Of a stretch of DNA of 64,000 nucleotides, positions 22,022 to 34,600 are shown piece after piece; the first letter of the stretch is position 1; every line of letters begins with the position of its first letter. Both the position numbers and the translations under genes were made by a program. A model generated the notes under the pieces. That model saw nothing but the letters and a program-made list of their open reading frames with translations. It did no database searches and was not told the origin of the DNA. Source of the stretch: Pratylenchus scribneri (taxonomy: Eukaryota; Nematoda; Chromadorea; Rhabditida; Pratylenchidae); the NCBI GenBank assembly GCA_030063045.1, contig JAQSEB010000139.1, positions 434,001-498,000 of the forward strand. Direction: 5' to 3'.

Positions 22022-23194
22022 ATGATCTCTTTTTCTCTCTCGTCCTGGCTTCTTCCAATTAAAATTTACTTTGTCGCCGTCCTTCTACTTCTACCAATTT
22101 TGCCTATTGAAATGGCTTCAAATCGTTCCACGGTTGGCTATGAATCATTGTGGAATTTGAATGAAATGGCCGAATGCAAATTGCACTACACCGCCTTGGA
22201 CTATAACAATTATGGCTGCTGGTTTGTTCACTTCATGCAAATATTTAATTTACAATCATTTTTGAACATTCAAGGTGCGGAGTTGGCGGATCCGGTGAAC
22301 CCATGGACGGAATTGACGAGTAAAAATCAAAGTTTAATTTTAAAAAAATCCAAAAATATTTACTATTTGATTAAATAATCAGAAAAAAATTATAATTTAA
22401 TTAAAATAAAGCTAAAAAATTTTCTAAAATTTAATTAAAATAAATCCAAGAAAATATTTATTTAGTTGCTGTATGCACCATGACAAATGCTACGATGCGG
22501 CAGTGGACAATGGGATTTGTTTTGACACCGAAATTGAATATGTGGACAATTATGATTGGGCATGCACGGATGGGGAGCCGATGTGTCCACCTTCATTGGC
22601 CGGTTGCAAAGCTGCACTTTGCCTTTGCGATAAGTCAGTTTTAATTATTTTTTAAAATATTTATTAGTATTTTTTTTAAATTATAAATCTTTTCGAAAGG
22701 CACAAATCTAACCGGAATGAAACACATTTTTACCGGAAAACACAAATCTAACCGGAATGAAACACATTTTTACCGGAAAAAACACATTTTTACCGGAAAA
22801 CACAAATCTAACCGGAATGAAACACATTTTTACCGGAAAAAACATTTTTCCGGAAAACACAAATCTAACCGAAATGAAACACAATTTTACCGGAAAACAC
22901 AAATCTAACCGAAATGATAATTTTACCGGAAAACACAAATCTAACCGGAATGAAACACTAGAAAAATAAACTTTTTCCAATTCCAATATCAACAAAAAAA
23001 TAAATCCAATTAATCATTTTCCAAAATTTTCCAGGAATGTTGTGGATTGTTGGTCCAAATATCCAAAACCGAATGATAAGGCCAAATGCACGCATTGTAA
23101 TGGAGGCTTTTTGGATCGAATTTTGGCCGTGATGCAATCCATTGGCGCATTCTTCGCTTCAATCCCAAAGGCCATTGCCAATTTGTTCAGTTAG
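22022..23194 (+). CDS. Secreted phospholipase A2, four exons
   Basis: Exons: 22022-22221, 22275-22319, 22466-22633, 23035-23194; phases agree, 190 aa. Residues ~10-32 are a hydrophobic signal peptide. The calcium-binding loop reads YGCWCGVGGSGEPMDG (64-79). It is followed by the active-site helix CCMHHDKCYD with His87 as catalytic base and Asp88 as Ca2+ ligand. CLCDK supplies the second active-site Asp137. Many paired cysteines are present. The enzyme class hydrolyses the sn-2 ester of phospholipids outside the cell, Ca2+-dependently. The mature part is somewhat longer than the ~120-130 residue family norm. It has an extra C-terminal amphipathic stretch rich in F, I and A after a CXHC. Intron 3 contains a 40-bp repeat array. 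In a parasite it could act at the host interface or in its own digestion; nothing here decides. Confidence 0.9.
22690..22968 (+). repeat. Minisatellite with ACCGGAATGAAACAC units
   Basis: Lies in PLA2 intron 3. About seven irregular units combine CACAAATCTAACCGGAATGA and CATTTTTACCGGAAAA, mostly 40 bp with shorter variants. The element CCGGAATGAAACAC also occurs in the flanks of the GGCGGAATTA arrays 2 and 7, so this looks like a relative of that family. Confidence 0.9.
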
Positions 23195-24006
23195 CCCTCA
23201 AAACCAACTTTATTTTGTACCCAATAATTTACCAAATTCGACATTGACCATTCAGTACAATTTTTCCATTTTGTTCACAAATGACTTTCCCATCACTTTT
23301 ATTCATTTTTGTAAATTTTGTACCATAGTTTGACTAGCCGTTACCCTTCTCATTTGTTTCACATTCAGCTTTATTTTATGTAATCGATCGGCATTCATTT
23401 CTGCTTTTCACCAAATTGCCATTTCCCATTTTTGAATAAATTTTTTCAAATCAACTTTTTTGCTAATTGTTGGATTCACATAAAATTAGCATTATAAAAA
23501 TTGCGGAATGGATGAAAAACTTTGCCCGGAATGTTCGCAGCAAAAAATTGTTGCTCATCAATAAAGAAGAAGACAAGGCCATTTCGCCTTTTTTTTAAAG
23601 GCCAAAGCTTTTGGCTGTAATTCTCCAAAGCATTTCCTTCGATTCCTTCCCATCTCCCTCCCCTCCCATCGCCAATCCAATCCAATTGTCCACATCCGCC
23701 GTCAAAGTTGATATTGAAATTCAATGCGCTTTTCAGTACTCCAATTGGCTCCAAGTTACCGGGAGGGCCAATCAATTCAATCGACTGACTATCAAGCCAC
23801 TATGATGTTGCCTTCATTTTTGTTGGCCATTGGAGGAAATGAATAAGAGTGGACACATAAAATGTACTAAATTTGTATTTGTTTAATTGCGCAAAATATG
23901 CAGAAAAGAGGGTGTTGGTTGAAGTGGTGGATTCAAATTCGAGTGAGATGGTGACTAAAGCAATGAAAATAAATTTATTTTTAGCCCCGGATATCCTTCT
24001 TTTCCT
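23195..24006. other. PLA2 3' region
   Basis: AATAAA at about 23436 is a plausible polyadenylation signal for the PLA2 gene. No gene is seen up to the array. Confidence 0.5.
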
Positions 24007-24770
24007 TGATTGACTAAGTTTTAAATAATTCCGCCTGGTTGACTAAGTTTTAAATAATTCCGCCTGATTGACTAAGTTTTAAATAATTCCGCCTGGTTGA
24101 CTAAGTTTTAAATAATTCCGCCTGATTGACTAAGTTTTAAATAATTCCGCCTGATTGACTAAGTTTTAAATAATTCCGCCTGTTTGACTAAGTTTTAAAT
24201 AATTCCGCCTTTTTGACTAAGTTTTAAATAATTCCGCCTGTTTGACTAAGTTTTAAATAATTCCGCCTTTTTGACTAAGTTTTAAATAATTCCGCCTTTT
24301 TGACTAAGTTTTAAATAATTCCGCCTGGTTGACTAAGTTTTAAATAATTCCGCCTGTTTGACTAAGTTTTAAATAATTCCGCCTGGTTGACTAAGTTTTA
24401 AATAATTCCGCCTGTTTGACTAAGTTTTAAATAATTCCGCCTTTTTGACTAAGTTTTAAATAATTCCGCCTGGTTGACTAAGTTTTAAATAATTCCGCCT
24501 GGTTGACTAAGTTTTAAATAATTCCGCCTGTTTGACTAAGTTTTAAATAATTCCGCCTGGTTGACTAAGTTTTAAATAATTCCGCCTGTTTGACTAAGTT
24601 TTAAATAATTCCGCCTTTTTGACTAAGTTTTAAATAATTCCGCCTGGTTGACTAAGTTTTAAATAATTCCGCCTTTTTGACTAAGTTTTAAATAATTCCG
24701 CCTTTTTGACTAAGTTTTAAATAATTCCGCCTGATTGACTAAGTTTTGATTCCGCCTGTTTAAAGTTTTA
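24007..24770 (-). repeat. GGCGGAATTA minisatellite, array 4 (type B units, inverted)
   Basis: About 26 units of 28-29 bp; on the plus strand they read GACTAAGTTTTAAATAATTCCGCC with spacers TGGTT, TGATT, TGTTT or TTTTT. It is the only array in reverse orientation and is intergenic. The outer edge decays to GATTCCGCCTGTTTAAAGTT. Confidence 0.95.
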
Positions 24771-24774
24771 ATTC

Positions 24775-25890
24775 TAAGTTTTTTGTAAATAAAATTGGCC
24801 GAATTTTTGTGAATATTTCTGCAGGTGTCTTAATGGATTATTCACCAATTAATTCATCCTATTGGCTTAATTTGTTTTAATTTTCCGCACAAATATTTCC
24901 AGCCGCTTTCAACTTTCTCAACATTGCAAAAAAAAAAAAAGAAAAAAGTTGGGTAAAAAATGGCAAGCATTTTTTCTATCCATTCGCGTTCAATTCTCCT
25001 TCCTTTCTCTCCATTCATTAAGGAGGGGGCGCAATTGGCTTTAACATTGTCCCTGGCTCCGACTGTCACTTTTCTACCTGCTGCCAATCGCCCCCATATG
25101 AATGTGGCCATTTTCCTTCTCAAAGCATTTAAGCAATATGCATTGGCCAAGCCCTTCTTCGTATTCCTGGAATGGCGGCATGGCGATAATGATCAGTAAA
25201 GACATTGTGGAGGAAATGAGCTATTGTCCCGTCGTTTTGAACCATTCCAAAAGGCCTTATTCCCTTTACAAAGGAAGATTTTCGCCTCAAGGTTGCAGCC
25301 ACTTTTGACGAAACTTTGCCTATTTTTAAACCATAGGATGCCTTTACCTAAACCGCAATTTTTATTTGGCTATATGCGCATCACTTTTCAAAGTGGCCTC
25401 TTCCTCCCATCCCCGGCTGCCAATCGCGGCCCCCTAGCCCTAGGCCCTTTTCCTTCTCAAGGCATTTTATGCATTTGGCCTAACCTCCCTCTTTCGGATT
25501 CCTGGAATGTCGGCGATGGCGATAATGATCAGTAAAAATATTGTGGGAGGATTGAGCTGCTTCTGACCCGTCGATTTGAGCCATTCCATAGCTTTACAGC
25601 CTTCATTTGTCCTTTTGAATTGGTAAAGGGCGCAAAATAATGAGCTGGCCATCGAAGGAAAAAGTGTGTAAAAATGTTGATCGACCCCCATCATTTGGTG
25701 GCTAAATCGAGGGCGCGTCCAATCATCCATAAAATTACTAATACTGGCCAATAAAAATTTGCATAATTTTCCATCAGCCAGTTTATGGGCTAATGGCCAT
25801 AAGCAAGCAAATTTTATTGACCACTTTTGAATTCACCTTTTCAATAATATCCTTCCCGAAATATAGGATATTTTGATACCTGGCGCAATT
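24775..25890. other. Intergenic region with a local duplication
   Basis: No supported gene. The segments around 25083-25252 and 25422-25590 are diverged direct copies about 340 bp apart. Both hold GCCAATCGC, TTTTCCTTCTCAA, TTCCTGGAATG, GGCGATAATGATCAGTAAA and GAGCCATTCC or its variant GAACCATTCC. Short frames here are not supported as exons. Confidence 0.6.
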
Positions 25891-25891
25891 C

Positions 25892-26190
25892 TTTTGGCCA
25901 TAACTCAACAAGAAAACAACCAATTCCGGAAGGCGATATACTATTTTAAAGCCCTAATTGTCCTCTAAAAAGTGGCTTTACTAATTTTTTGAAAAATTAA
26001 AATAATTTGTAAAATAAGCGGCTTTTACTCAAAAAATTCTAGTTTATTATATTCAAAGACATATAACTTTTTAAAAGTCAGATGTAATAAAATTTTAAAA
26101 TGGCCATTTTGTAAAGGACACTTTGGGATTTCCAATGGTATATCGCCTTCCAAGTTTGGTTAATGCCTCGTTGAACTAAGGCCAAAAGAA
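25892..26190 (+). repeat. MITE-A copy 5
   Basis: Complete copy about 100 bases upstream of the hemopexin-like gene start. It opens GGCCATAACTCAACAAGAAA and closes TTGGTTAATGCCTCGTTGAA. Confidence 0.85.
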
Positions 26191-26289
26191 TGTCCCAGTT
26201 ACTGGAATATCCCCTGCAGGCCCCCTTCATCATAATTTCGCCTTTTAAATTTTATTCAACAGATTAAATATTTTGTCTTGGGGCCAAAA

Positions 26290-29200
26290 ATGTGGCCACC
26301 TTGGCGTACTCTCAATTCTACCACATTTTCCCTTCCCAAATTTTTGCCAATTCTCATCATTTTGCCAATTTGCCTCCTCCTCATTTTGCTTTCCCATTTG
26401 CCATTGATGAATGCCACTTCCTTCCAACATCATTCCATTGCCAAAAATGGCAAAATTCTCGAATCCCAGTTGGACGCCAACCGGAGTATTCTCATCAATG
26501 GGGAACGTATTTTTGTGGCCAAAACAATTCCGAAAATGTCGCGTGCCGAGAAACGACGCCTCATTTTGGAACAATTCCATCGGGAAGGCCTGCTGCCACC
26601 GGACAGATTGCGCAGCATTGAATGGACAATGCGAACATCCGCCATTGGAAGAGGGAATAAAATGGCAATGGCAGTAGCTGGAGGAGGGAGACGAAAACAG
26701 AAAAGTGCGGTGGCAAAATTTTTTGGGGGGATTTAAAGGCTAATAATTTTACAAATTGGGTTAATAAGTCCACTAAATTACCCGAGGGACCCTTCAATTC
26801 TTAAAAGTGTCTATTTCCTCTTACTTAGTTAGCTGGATTGGCTATTTCTAAATTTTGACTTATATCAAGCTAATTGCTTGACTTTTAAATGGATTCTATT
26901 TAATTTGCCGAAAAAGCATTAAATTTGCCGAAAACTTGTAGTATTAAAAATATTCTTTTTTAGGCCATGTAATTTGGCCAAATCAAACTTATTTAAGATT
27001 TCTATTCTCTAAAAGCTAAATCCTAATCTTAACTTCTAAACCTAATCTTAAGTCTTGTTATGGTTACATTTTTGGCCTAAAAGAGAATATTTTAACACGA
27101 AAAGTTTTTAGTAAATTTATTTATTTCGGCAAACTAAGTGTCCCTTTTTAAATTATCCCTCCTCCAAAAATTTTCCAACTTGTTTTTGCATTTTTTAGTT
27201 GGATTTTTTTTAAAAAAAAAACATTTTTATGATAATTTTATAGCTAGCTAGGCTTTATCCCATTGATTCAATCACAAAATAATTAAAATTTATTCCCATT
27301 TATTATGAATTGTGCTTTAAGAAGGGAATAAAAAAATAAGTAAAGAAAAAACTCATTAAATACATTGATAATTTTTGAAAAATATTCAATTGCTTTAGAA
27401 AGACGCGATTTGCCGGATGAGCCCAGCGGCGTCATCATGCCTTGGCGAAATCATTACACCGTGCGAAGAAGGGGCACCCGAGGATTCAAACCCCTTTTAA
27501 TGGCCAAAAACACTGAACAATGCCCAACAAGTTTGGATGCCGTCACAGAAGGTAGAGTGTTGAGTTGGATCTGGCCTTTCTTTTGGTCATAACTCGAGAA
27601 GGAAACAGCCCTTTTGGGGAGGCTTTATGCCATTTTAAAACCTTAAATATCCTCTAAAAAGTGGCTCTTAAAATATTTATAAAATTTTCCTTTTTTAAAA
27701 TAGTTAAAGTAATTAAATATAATAAACCCGATTTTTTGGAGGATAAACCGCTTATTTTACAAATAATTTTAACATTTTAAAAAATTAGTTGTGCCATTAA
27801 AGAACATTTAGGGCTTTCAAATGGCAAATCGCCTTCCAAAATTGGTTACTTCCTTATTGAGTTATAGAACGAAAAATCAAAATGTGTCTTATAGTACAGT
27901 CAATCCAATACCTATGCCATTCTTTTGGCCATATCTCAACAAGGAAGCAACCAATAGAGGAAGGCTATATGCCATTTGAAAGACCTAAATGCACACTAAA
28001 AAGTGGCTTAACTAATATTTTGAAATTGGAAGTAATTTGTAAAATAAGTGGTTTTTTCCTCATAAAATTCGGGTTTATTTCTATTCAAAGACATGTAGCT
28101 TTTTAAAGCCATTTGCCATTTTTCATAAAATTTAAAGAAAGCAAAATTGTAGAGCACACTTTTAGCTTTTCAATGGTATATTGCCTTCTAAAATTGGCTA
28201 ATACCTCGTTGAATTATGGCCTAAAAATGACATAGAGTCCACTCATCCCCATTTTTTCCCTTATATTGAATTAAATATTTATTCTTTAATACAAATTCAT
28301 TTTGTTTTCACAGGATTCAACAAAAGATTATACATGTTTGCCGGCGAAATGGTCTATGTGGTTTGGCGCGATTGCCAAGGATTGCAACAAAGGTTGGAGA
28401 AGAGGGGGAGGCGAAAAAGATTACCCCTAAATTTGCGCATTGGCCAATATAATTTTTATGATTTGTTTTTCCAACAATTAAAAAAATTTTTATTCCTATC
28501 GGATTAAGTTCCTTCTTGAGAACATTTTAATATCAAATTGATCGAACAATATTGAATTGGCAAAAATATTTATGGTCCAAAAAAAAATTCAAAACTGTCC
28601 AAATTTGGATTTGCCGATTTATTTGGTCATAAAATCAATTAATTCTTTCCCAAATCAAATCAATCCAATGCAGGGCTATAAAATGGTATCAAATTTGTTA
28701 AATTTAAACTAAAATTGACATGTAAAAATTTGGTTTAGCTGCGCAAATCAACTGGCAAAAATTTTGCCTTTAGCATTGAATTAACTATAGTAAATTTTTT
28801 GACAAATTTTAGATACAATTTCGATCAAATCTAATAATTTTTTCATAATAAATCCAACATAACCAAGGATTATAAAATGTTGTCAAATTTTCAAAATAAA
28901 AATTTGATTTTGTTGCCCAAAATTCTGGTAAAAATTAGCAGACAAAAACAAAAGGATCATTGACATTGAATTTTATTGATGAATTTATAGAATGGCCTAT
29001 CCAATTGAAGAGTTATTCCCGGATGGCCCCAGGCGAGTTACCGTCGCATTGACCAATCAAAAGAGTGGAGTGACACTGTTGCTGGATTGGCGTCAAGTTT
29101 ATCGCTTCAGATGGAATCGACGGCACAAACGATTTTATGTACTTTAAATTAATATTTTCTATTATTAATTTTTTGACATAGTTGGCCCAAAAAAGTCCCA

Positions 29201-31127
29201 GGCAATTGCCAAAACAAGTGGATTTTGTGCCCAAAATTGGCTTCCAATGGAAGGATGGACATTTGATTTTGGCCAATGTGAGTAAATTTGGGAATGGGCA
29301 TAGGAGATAGGACAGACTTAATTTGTCACCGTTTATAATAACTCATTAAGGACTGATCAAATTTTAGTGATTTGTTATCAAATTAAAGAGCAGACTTTTC
29401 TATGTCTCTGATGTAAAAAATAAATTAATGGGCAACTTGATTCGTGGGATTTGAAATGAAACACAAACAGGCGGAATTATTCCAAGCGAAAACACAAAAC
29501 GGGCGGAATTATTCTAAGCGAAAACACAAAACAGGCGGAATTATTCTAAGCGAAAACACAAACAGGCGGAATTATTCTAAGCGAAAACACAAAACAGGCG
29601 GAATTATTCTAAGCGAAAACACAAAACGGGCGGAATTATTCTAAGCGAAAACACAAACAGGCGGAATTATTCTAAGCGAAAACACAAACAGGCGGAATTA
29701 TTCTAAGCGAAAACACAAACAGGCGGAATTATTCTAAGCGAAAACACAAACAGGCGGAATTATTCTAAGCGAAAACACAAACAGGCGGAATTATTCTAAG
29801 CGAAAACACAAACAGGCGGAATTATTCTAAGCGAAAACACAAACAGGCGGAATTATTCTAAGCGAAAACACAAACAGGCGGAATTATTCTAAGCGAAAAC
29901 ACAAACAGGCGGAATTATTCTAAGCGAAAACACAAAACAGGCGGAATTATTCTAAGCGAAAACACAAACAGGCGGAATTATTCTAAGCGAAAACACAAAA
30001 CAGGCGGAATTATTCTAAGCGAAAACACAAAACATGCGGAATTTTTAGATAGCAAAAGTCTGTTCTTTAATTTGATAGCAAAATCAACAAAATTGGTTCC
30101 GTCCTTCATAGATATTATAAACGGCGACTAATTGGCCAATCGCAATTAAATTTGGCATATCCGATTTAGGAATGAGCCGAATTTTTAGCACTTTTTCATT
30201 CTTTGGGTTACAATTAAAACCAATTACACTAAAATTTTCTCAAAAATGTCATTAAATTCCTGAATTTTATTTCTCGCAGAAGGATAAATTCATTTCCTAT
30301 GATCCATATTGGAATTTGGCAACATTTTCCTCCACCCAAGTGGCTGAATATTTCCCAAATTTGCCAGTGAATCAGCTGGCCGGTGTGGTGCGCCATGGCC
30401 GGCAAACCATGCTTTGGATGGGCAATCAGGGAGGAATGCAGGCAAGTTGGTCGAAAAATAAAAAGATTAAAAAATTGATTATTTTTTATTATTTTCTTCT
30501 ACAATTCATTTTGGAATCGCTTAAACTTTATTCTTTGACTTAAAATCTCCTAAAAATTTACATTTGAACACACAAAGAAATTTTTAATTTAACATTTGTT
30601 TTTGGACCATAACTCAAGGAGGCATTAGCCAGTTTTGGAAGGCTATATAATAGCATTTGAGAGCCTAAAGTGTCCTCTACAAAGTGGCCTTTTTAAATTT
30701 TAAATAATTCATGCATTACAAAAATTTACATGTCTTTGAGTGTAATAAACCCAAATTTTTGAAGGAAAAACCGCTTATTTATATAAATAGTTTTAACTTT
30801 TGAAAAATTAGTTAAGCCACTTTTTAAGAGGACAATTTAAGGCTTTCAAATGGCATATTTCCTTCCAGAATTGGCTTCTTTCTTGTTGAGATATGGCCGA
30901 AAGAATTGGCTGGGACAAAACTTAAAATTCAAATGGAAGCAAAATTTCCATCGCCCATATTTTTGAACGATTCAAATTCCCAATTTTTGCAGATTTACGA
31001 CACTGAAAAGCATCGAATGGGTCTGGAATTCCCCGTGAATTTGGCCAAAATTCTGGCCTGCCTTCAACAATCTACCCCATCCAATTCCACCGTCCCAATT
31101 CCAATGTTGGCCATTGGCAATGGATGA
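26290..31127 (+). CDS. Secreted or membrane-anchored hemopexin-like repeat protein, seven exons
   Basis: Exons: 26290-26704, 27399-27551, 28314-28392, 28991-29138, 29182-29277, 30280-30441, 30993-31127; phases agree, 395 aa. Residues ~18-42 are strongly hydrophobic (signal peptide or anchor). Exons 1-2 encode a basic segment without a recognisable domain. From residue ~190 there are repeated blade-like blocks with the hemopexin feel: LYMFAGEMVYVVW, then FPDGPRRVTVALT with DWRQVYRFRW, then PKQVDFVPKIGFQW with GHLIL, then YFPNLPVNQLAGVV with TMLWM. Hemopexin blades bind proteins or matrix. No HExxH zinc-protease motif is present, so it is not a complete matrix metalloprotease. Intron 6 uses a GC donor (CAG|GCAAGT). 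Introns carry a minisatellite and three MITE-A copies. Assignment rests on motif rhythm only and could be another beta-propeller. Confidence 0.6.
27580..27870 (-). repeat. MITE-A copy 6
   Basis: Lies in intron 2 of the hemopexin-like gene, just after the exon 2 donor. The orientation is judged from the centre (TAATAAACCCGATTTTTTGG). Confidence 0.8.
27922..28232 (+). repeat. MITE-A copy 7
   Basis: In the same intron as copy 6 and facing it in the opposite orientation. It opens ATCTCAACAAGGAAGCAACC. Confidence 0.85.
29461..30045 (+). repeat. GGCGGAATTA minisatellite, array 5 (type A units)
   Basis: Lies in intron 5 of the hemopexin-like gene: about 19 units of 30-32 bp with TTCTAAGCGAAAACACAAA tails. 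It is very homogeneous, and units differ mainly by one or two A residues. Confidence 0.95.
30600..30907 (-). repeat. MITE-A copy 8
   Basis: Lies in intron 6 of the hemopexin-like gene, the GC-AG intron. It opens ACTCAAGGAGGCATTAGCCA and closes TTCTTTCTTGTTGAGATATG. Confidence 0.85.
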
Positions 31128-31624
31128 ATTCAAGCATTTTGGCGCAATTTTGATCAATTTTTCACATTTTTGTTCATTTTCCCAAACATTTTGTCCAGGG
31201 CTTTCCACGTGCATTTTTTTGAAATAATTGCTCCCAATTGCATTTAAATTAAATTAAATTAAATTTTCATTCATTCATTATTTAAAATGTACCAAAACTT
31301 TCCAATATATTTACTAATTATCTCCACAAAGGTGCCTTTTTGCTATTGGACCCATCAAGAAAAACAATTATGTTTTTATTTCCTCCAAACATTTCAAGCC
31401 TTTCATTTAATTCATCAATTCTCGGAAAAATTATTTTATATTGCAATAAATTTTATTTTATTAATTTATTTAATACAAATTTATTATTCGTCAAAAATGT
31501 GAACAAAAATTAACTGTAAACAAATAAAATGTAAAGGGCAGGCAACCAATCATCAATTTGAACTTTGGCACTGTTTAGGGCTCAAATTCATAAACTAAAT
31601 TAAATCGCATTCAACAAATTTCAT
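31128..31624. other. Convergent 3' ends of two genes
   Basis: The hemopexin-like (plus) and lipase (minus) genes end facing each other across about 500 AT-rich bases containing several AATAAA/TTTATT sites. No gene is seen. Confidence 0.55.
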
Positions 31625-34600
31625 TCATTTTCTCCGCCTTCTTTTCCTCTTTTGGCCATATGCATTTTGTTGGAGTTGTTCGGCCGTGAGAAAGGCATCC
31701 TCCTTTGTTGTTTCCTCTCGATGGTGGTGATTGTTATCCACATCTTTTCCAATTGATTTTGGCCCCAAAATTCGATGGTGGCCAACAGTCTCAGTATCCT
31801 TTTTTAAGAGGGATTAAAATAAAATTTTAAAATTGCCCATTAAAATTAAAATAAAATTTAATTTGTTCCCGAGTCCTACTTTAATTCTTCCCTGAGAAAA
31901 GAAATATGGCCTCGAAAATTCTTGAAATCAAATTAAAATATTTTAGTAAGCTATTGGGATAAGCATTAAATATGCCACATTGGCAGTAAATTTTTGTTTG
32001 TATTGAGCCAAAGTATAGCAAATTGATTTCTCCAAGATTTATCCACCTTTCACTGAAATAGAATATTTCAGTATCTTTTAATTTGGCCCTAGCCAAACAA
32101 GGAAATAACTAATACAGAAAGGCGATATGCCATTTTAAAGCCCTAAATGTCCTCTAAAAAGTGGCTTAACCGATTTTTTGAAAATTAAAATAATTTGTAA
32201 AATAGGCGGATTTTACATCAGCAGAAAATTCGGGTTTATCTTTTATTACATTCACAGATATAAATATAAATTTAAAGCTAAAATTTCGTAAAAAATAAAA
32301 TGGTTAAATAAGGACACTTTATAGGCATTCCAATGGATATTGCCTTCCAAAAATTGGCTAATGCCTCGTTGAGATATGGCTAATAAGGCAAATCCCCTGA
32401 AAAGCATTCTCACCTGATGCCTTTCACTTCGCCATATTTCATCCACAATTGGTCCATACACTTCTTGAGGTGCCCTGAGGCCCCAGAGGAAATCGTTGTG
32501 ATTGAAACCGACCAATCGATGTGCCTTCTGGACAATGCCCTCCGACAATTGGCGCATCAAGAATTGTTCCACATCAATTCGGGTGGCCAACCAATCCGAA
32601 TCGGAGTAGAACAAATGCATAGGTGGACCTTCGATACGGTCGAGGGCATAAATTGGTGGCATTGATTGCTAGAAATCAAAATGGAGAATGATAATTTTTA
32701 GGATATTTTGATTAAAATTTTGGAATTTCTTTCTTATTTCTTGCCATTTTTTCATATTTTTGATAATTGTTTGACAGGCTATAATAATAAAAGATATTCA
32801 GCCAATTTGATAGTAATCAAAGCAGAACATTGGCTCATAAATTAATCGGAAAAGAATCGAAAAATGGTCAAGACAATGGAATTTATTGGAAATTTGTTAA
32901 AAAATTGGAAGAAATTAGTATAACTTATAAAACATTTTTTGTTCCGAATTCGAATAGATTAAGCATATAAGATACGAATACGAGAGAATGATAAATTGTT
33001 AAAACAATCCAGGATTAAGTTGGAATTATTTCGGCTAATTAGATAGAATTACAAAAATCAGAACAGGCGGAATTGTTTTAGGCGAAAACATAATCAGGCG
33101 GAATTATTCTAAGCGAAAACACAAACAGGCGGAATTATTCTAAGCGAAAACACAAAACAGGCGGAATTATTCTAAGCGAAAACACACAAAACAGGCGGAA
33201 TTATTCTAAGCGAAAACACAAACAGGCGGAATTATTCTAAGCGAAAACACAAACAGGCGGAATTATTCTAAGCGAAAACACAAACAGGCGGAATTATTCT
33301 AAGCGAAAACACAAACAGGCGGAATTATTTAAAACTTAGTCAATCCAGGCGGAATTATTTAAAACTTAGTCAACCAGGCGGAATTATTTAAAACTTAGTC
33401 AACCAGGCGGAATTATTTAAAACTTAGTCAAACAGGCGGAATTATTTAAAACTTAGTCAACCAGGCGGAATTATTTAAAACTTAGTCAACCAGGCGGAAT
33501 TATTTAAAACTTAGTCAAACAGGCGGAATTATTTAAAACTTAGTCAACCAGGCGGAATTATTTAAAACTTAGTCAACCAGGCGGAATTATTTAAAACTTA
33601 GTCAACCAGGCGGAATTATTTAAAACTTAGTCAACCAGGCGGAATTATTTAAAACTTAGTCAAACAGGCGGAATTATTTAAAACTTAGTCAATCAGGCGG
33701 AATTATTTAAAACTTAGTCAATCAGGCGGAATTATTTAAAACTTAGTCAACCAGGCGGAATTATTTAAAATTTAGTCAATCAGGCGGAATTATTTAAAAT
33801 TTAGTCAACCAGGCGGAATTATTTAAAACTTAGTCAACCAGGCGGAATTATTTAAAACTTAGTCAATCAGGAGGAATTATTTAAAACTTATTCAAAAAGG
33901 CGGAATTTACAATTACAAATCAGACTTAATTACAATTAAATAGAGTCATGTTTTTTCCTCCAAATTACTCATAAATTAAAATGAATGCCCCTAATCTCAC
34001 TGCGGTTGGCCCATATCTGCGTCGGTTCTGTTCGATGCCGCCAAAATCGTAAGCCTGCATGCGTCCATGTCTCACCATTTGGCAATAGTGGATCACATTT
34101 CGAAGGGATGTGCCCGCCGGATTATGGGCCAAATAGATTCCAATTCGTGTCTGTTAAAAAGCAAATTGAAATCAAAGTAATTCCCCTTTTGTAAAATGCC
34201 TTATTCAATTGTAGACTGTCCGGACCACTGACAAGGAAAAGGAAATTCTCGCAAAGGGGATTCCCAGTGGAAAGGCCACAAATCAATTCAGTTAGCCAAC
34301 GTGAGAGAAATGTGTTCGGCAAAAATTCTTGATGGCCAAAAAGGGCGGAGAATAGCTATGAATTTAGGGGATTATAATATAGATTGAGGACTTGTGGAGA
34401 TTGATGGAAGAATTTTGCCCCAGGCACTCTTTTTGACACTGTTCCCCCGATATTATGAATGATAACTGACCAACAATTGGCTGTACATTCGATCAGCCAT
34501 GTAACGGAATAGGCCTTTGGCATGGGTCAAACTGGCCACTGGCGCGATGCCGAACAATCTTTTCAACTGAATTGGATATGATTTTTCGATTTGAATTGCA

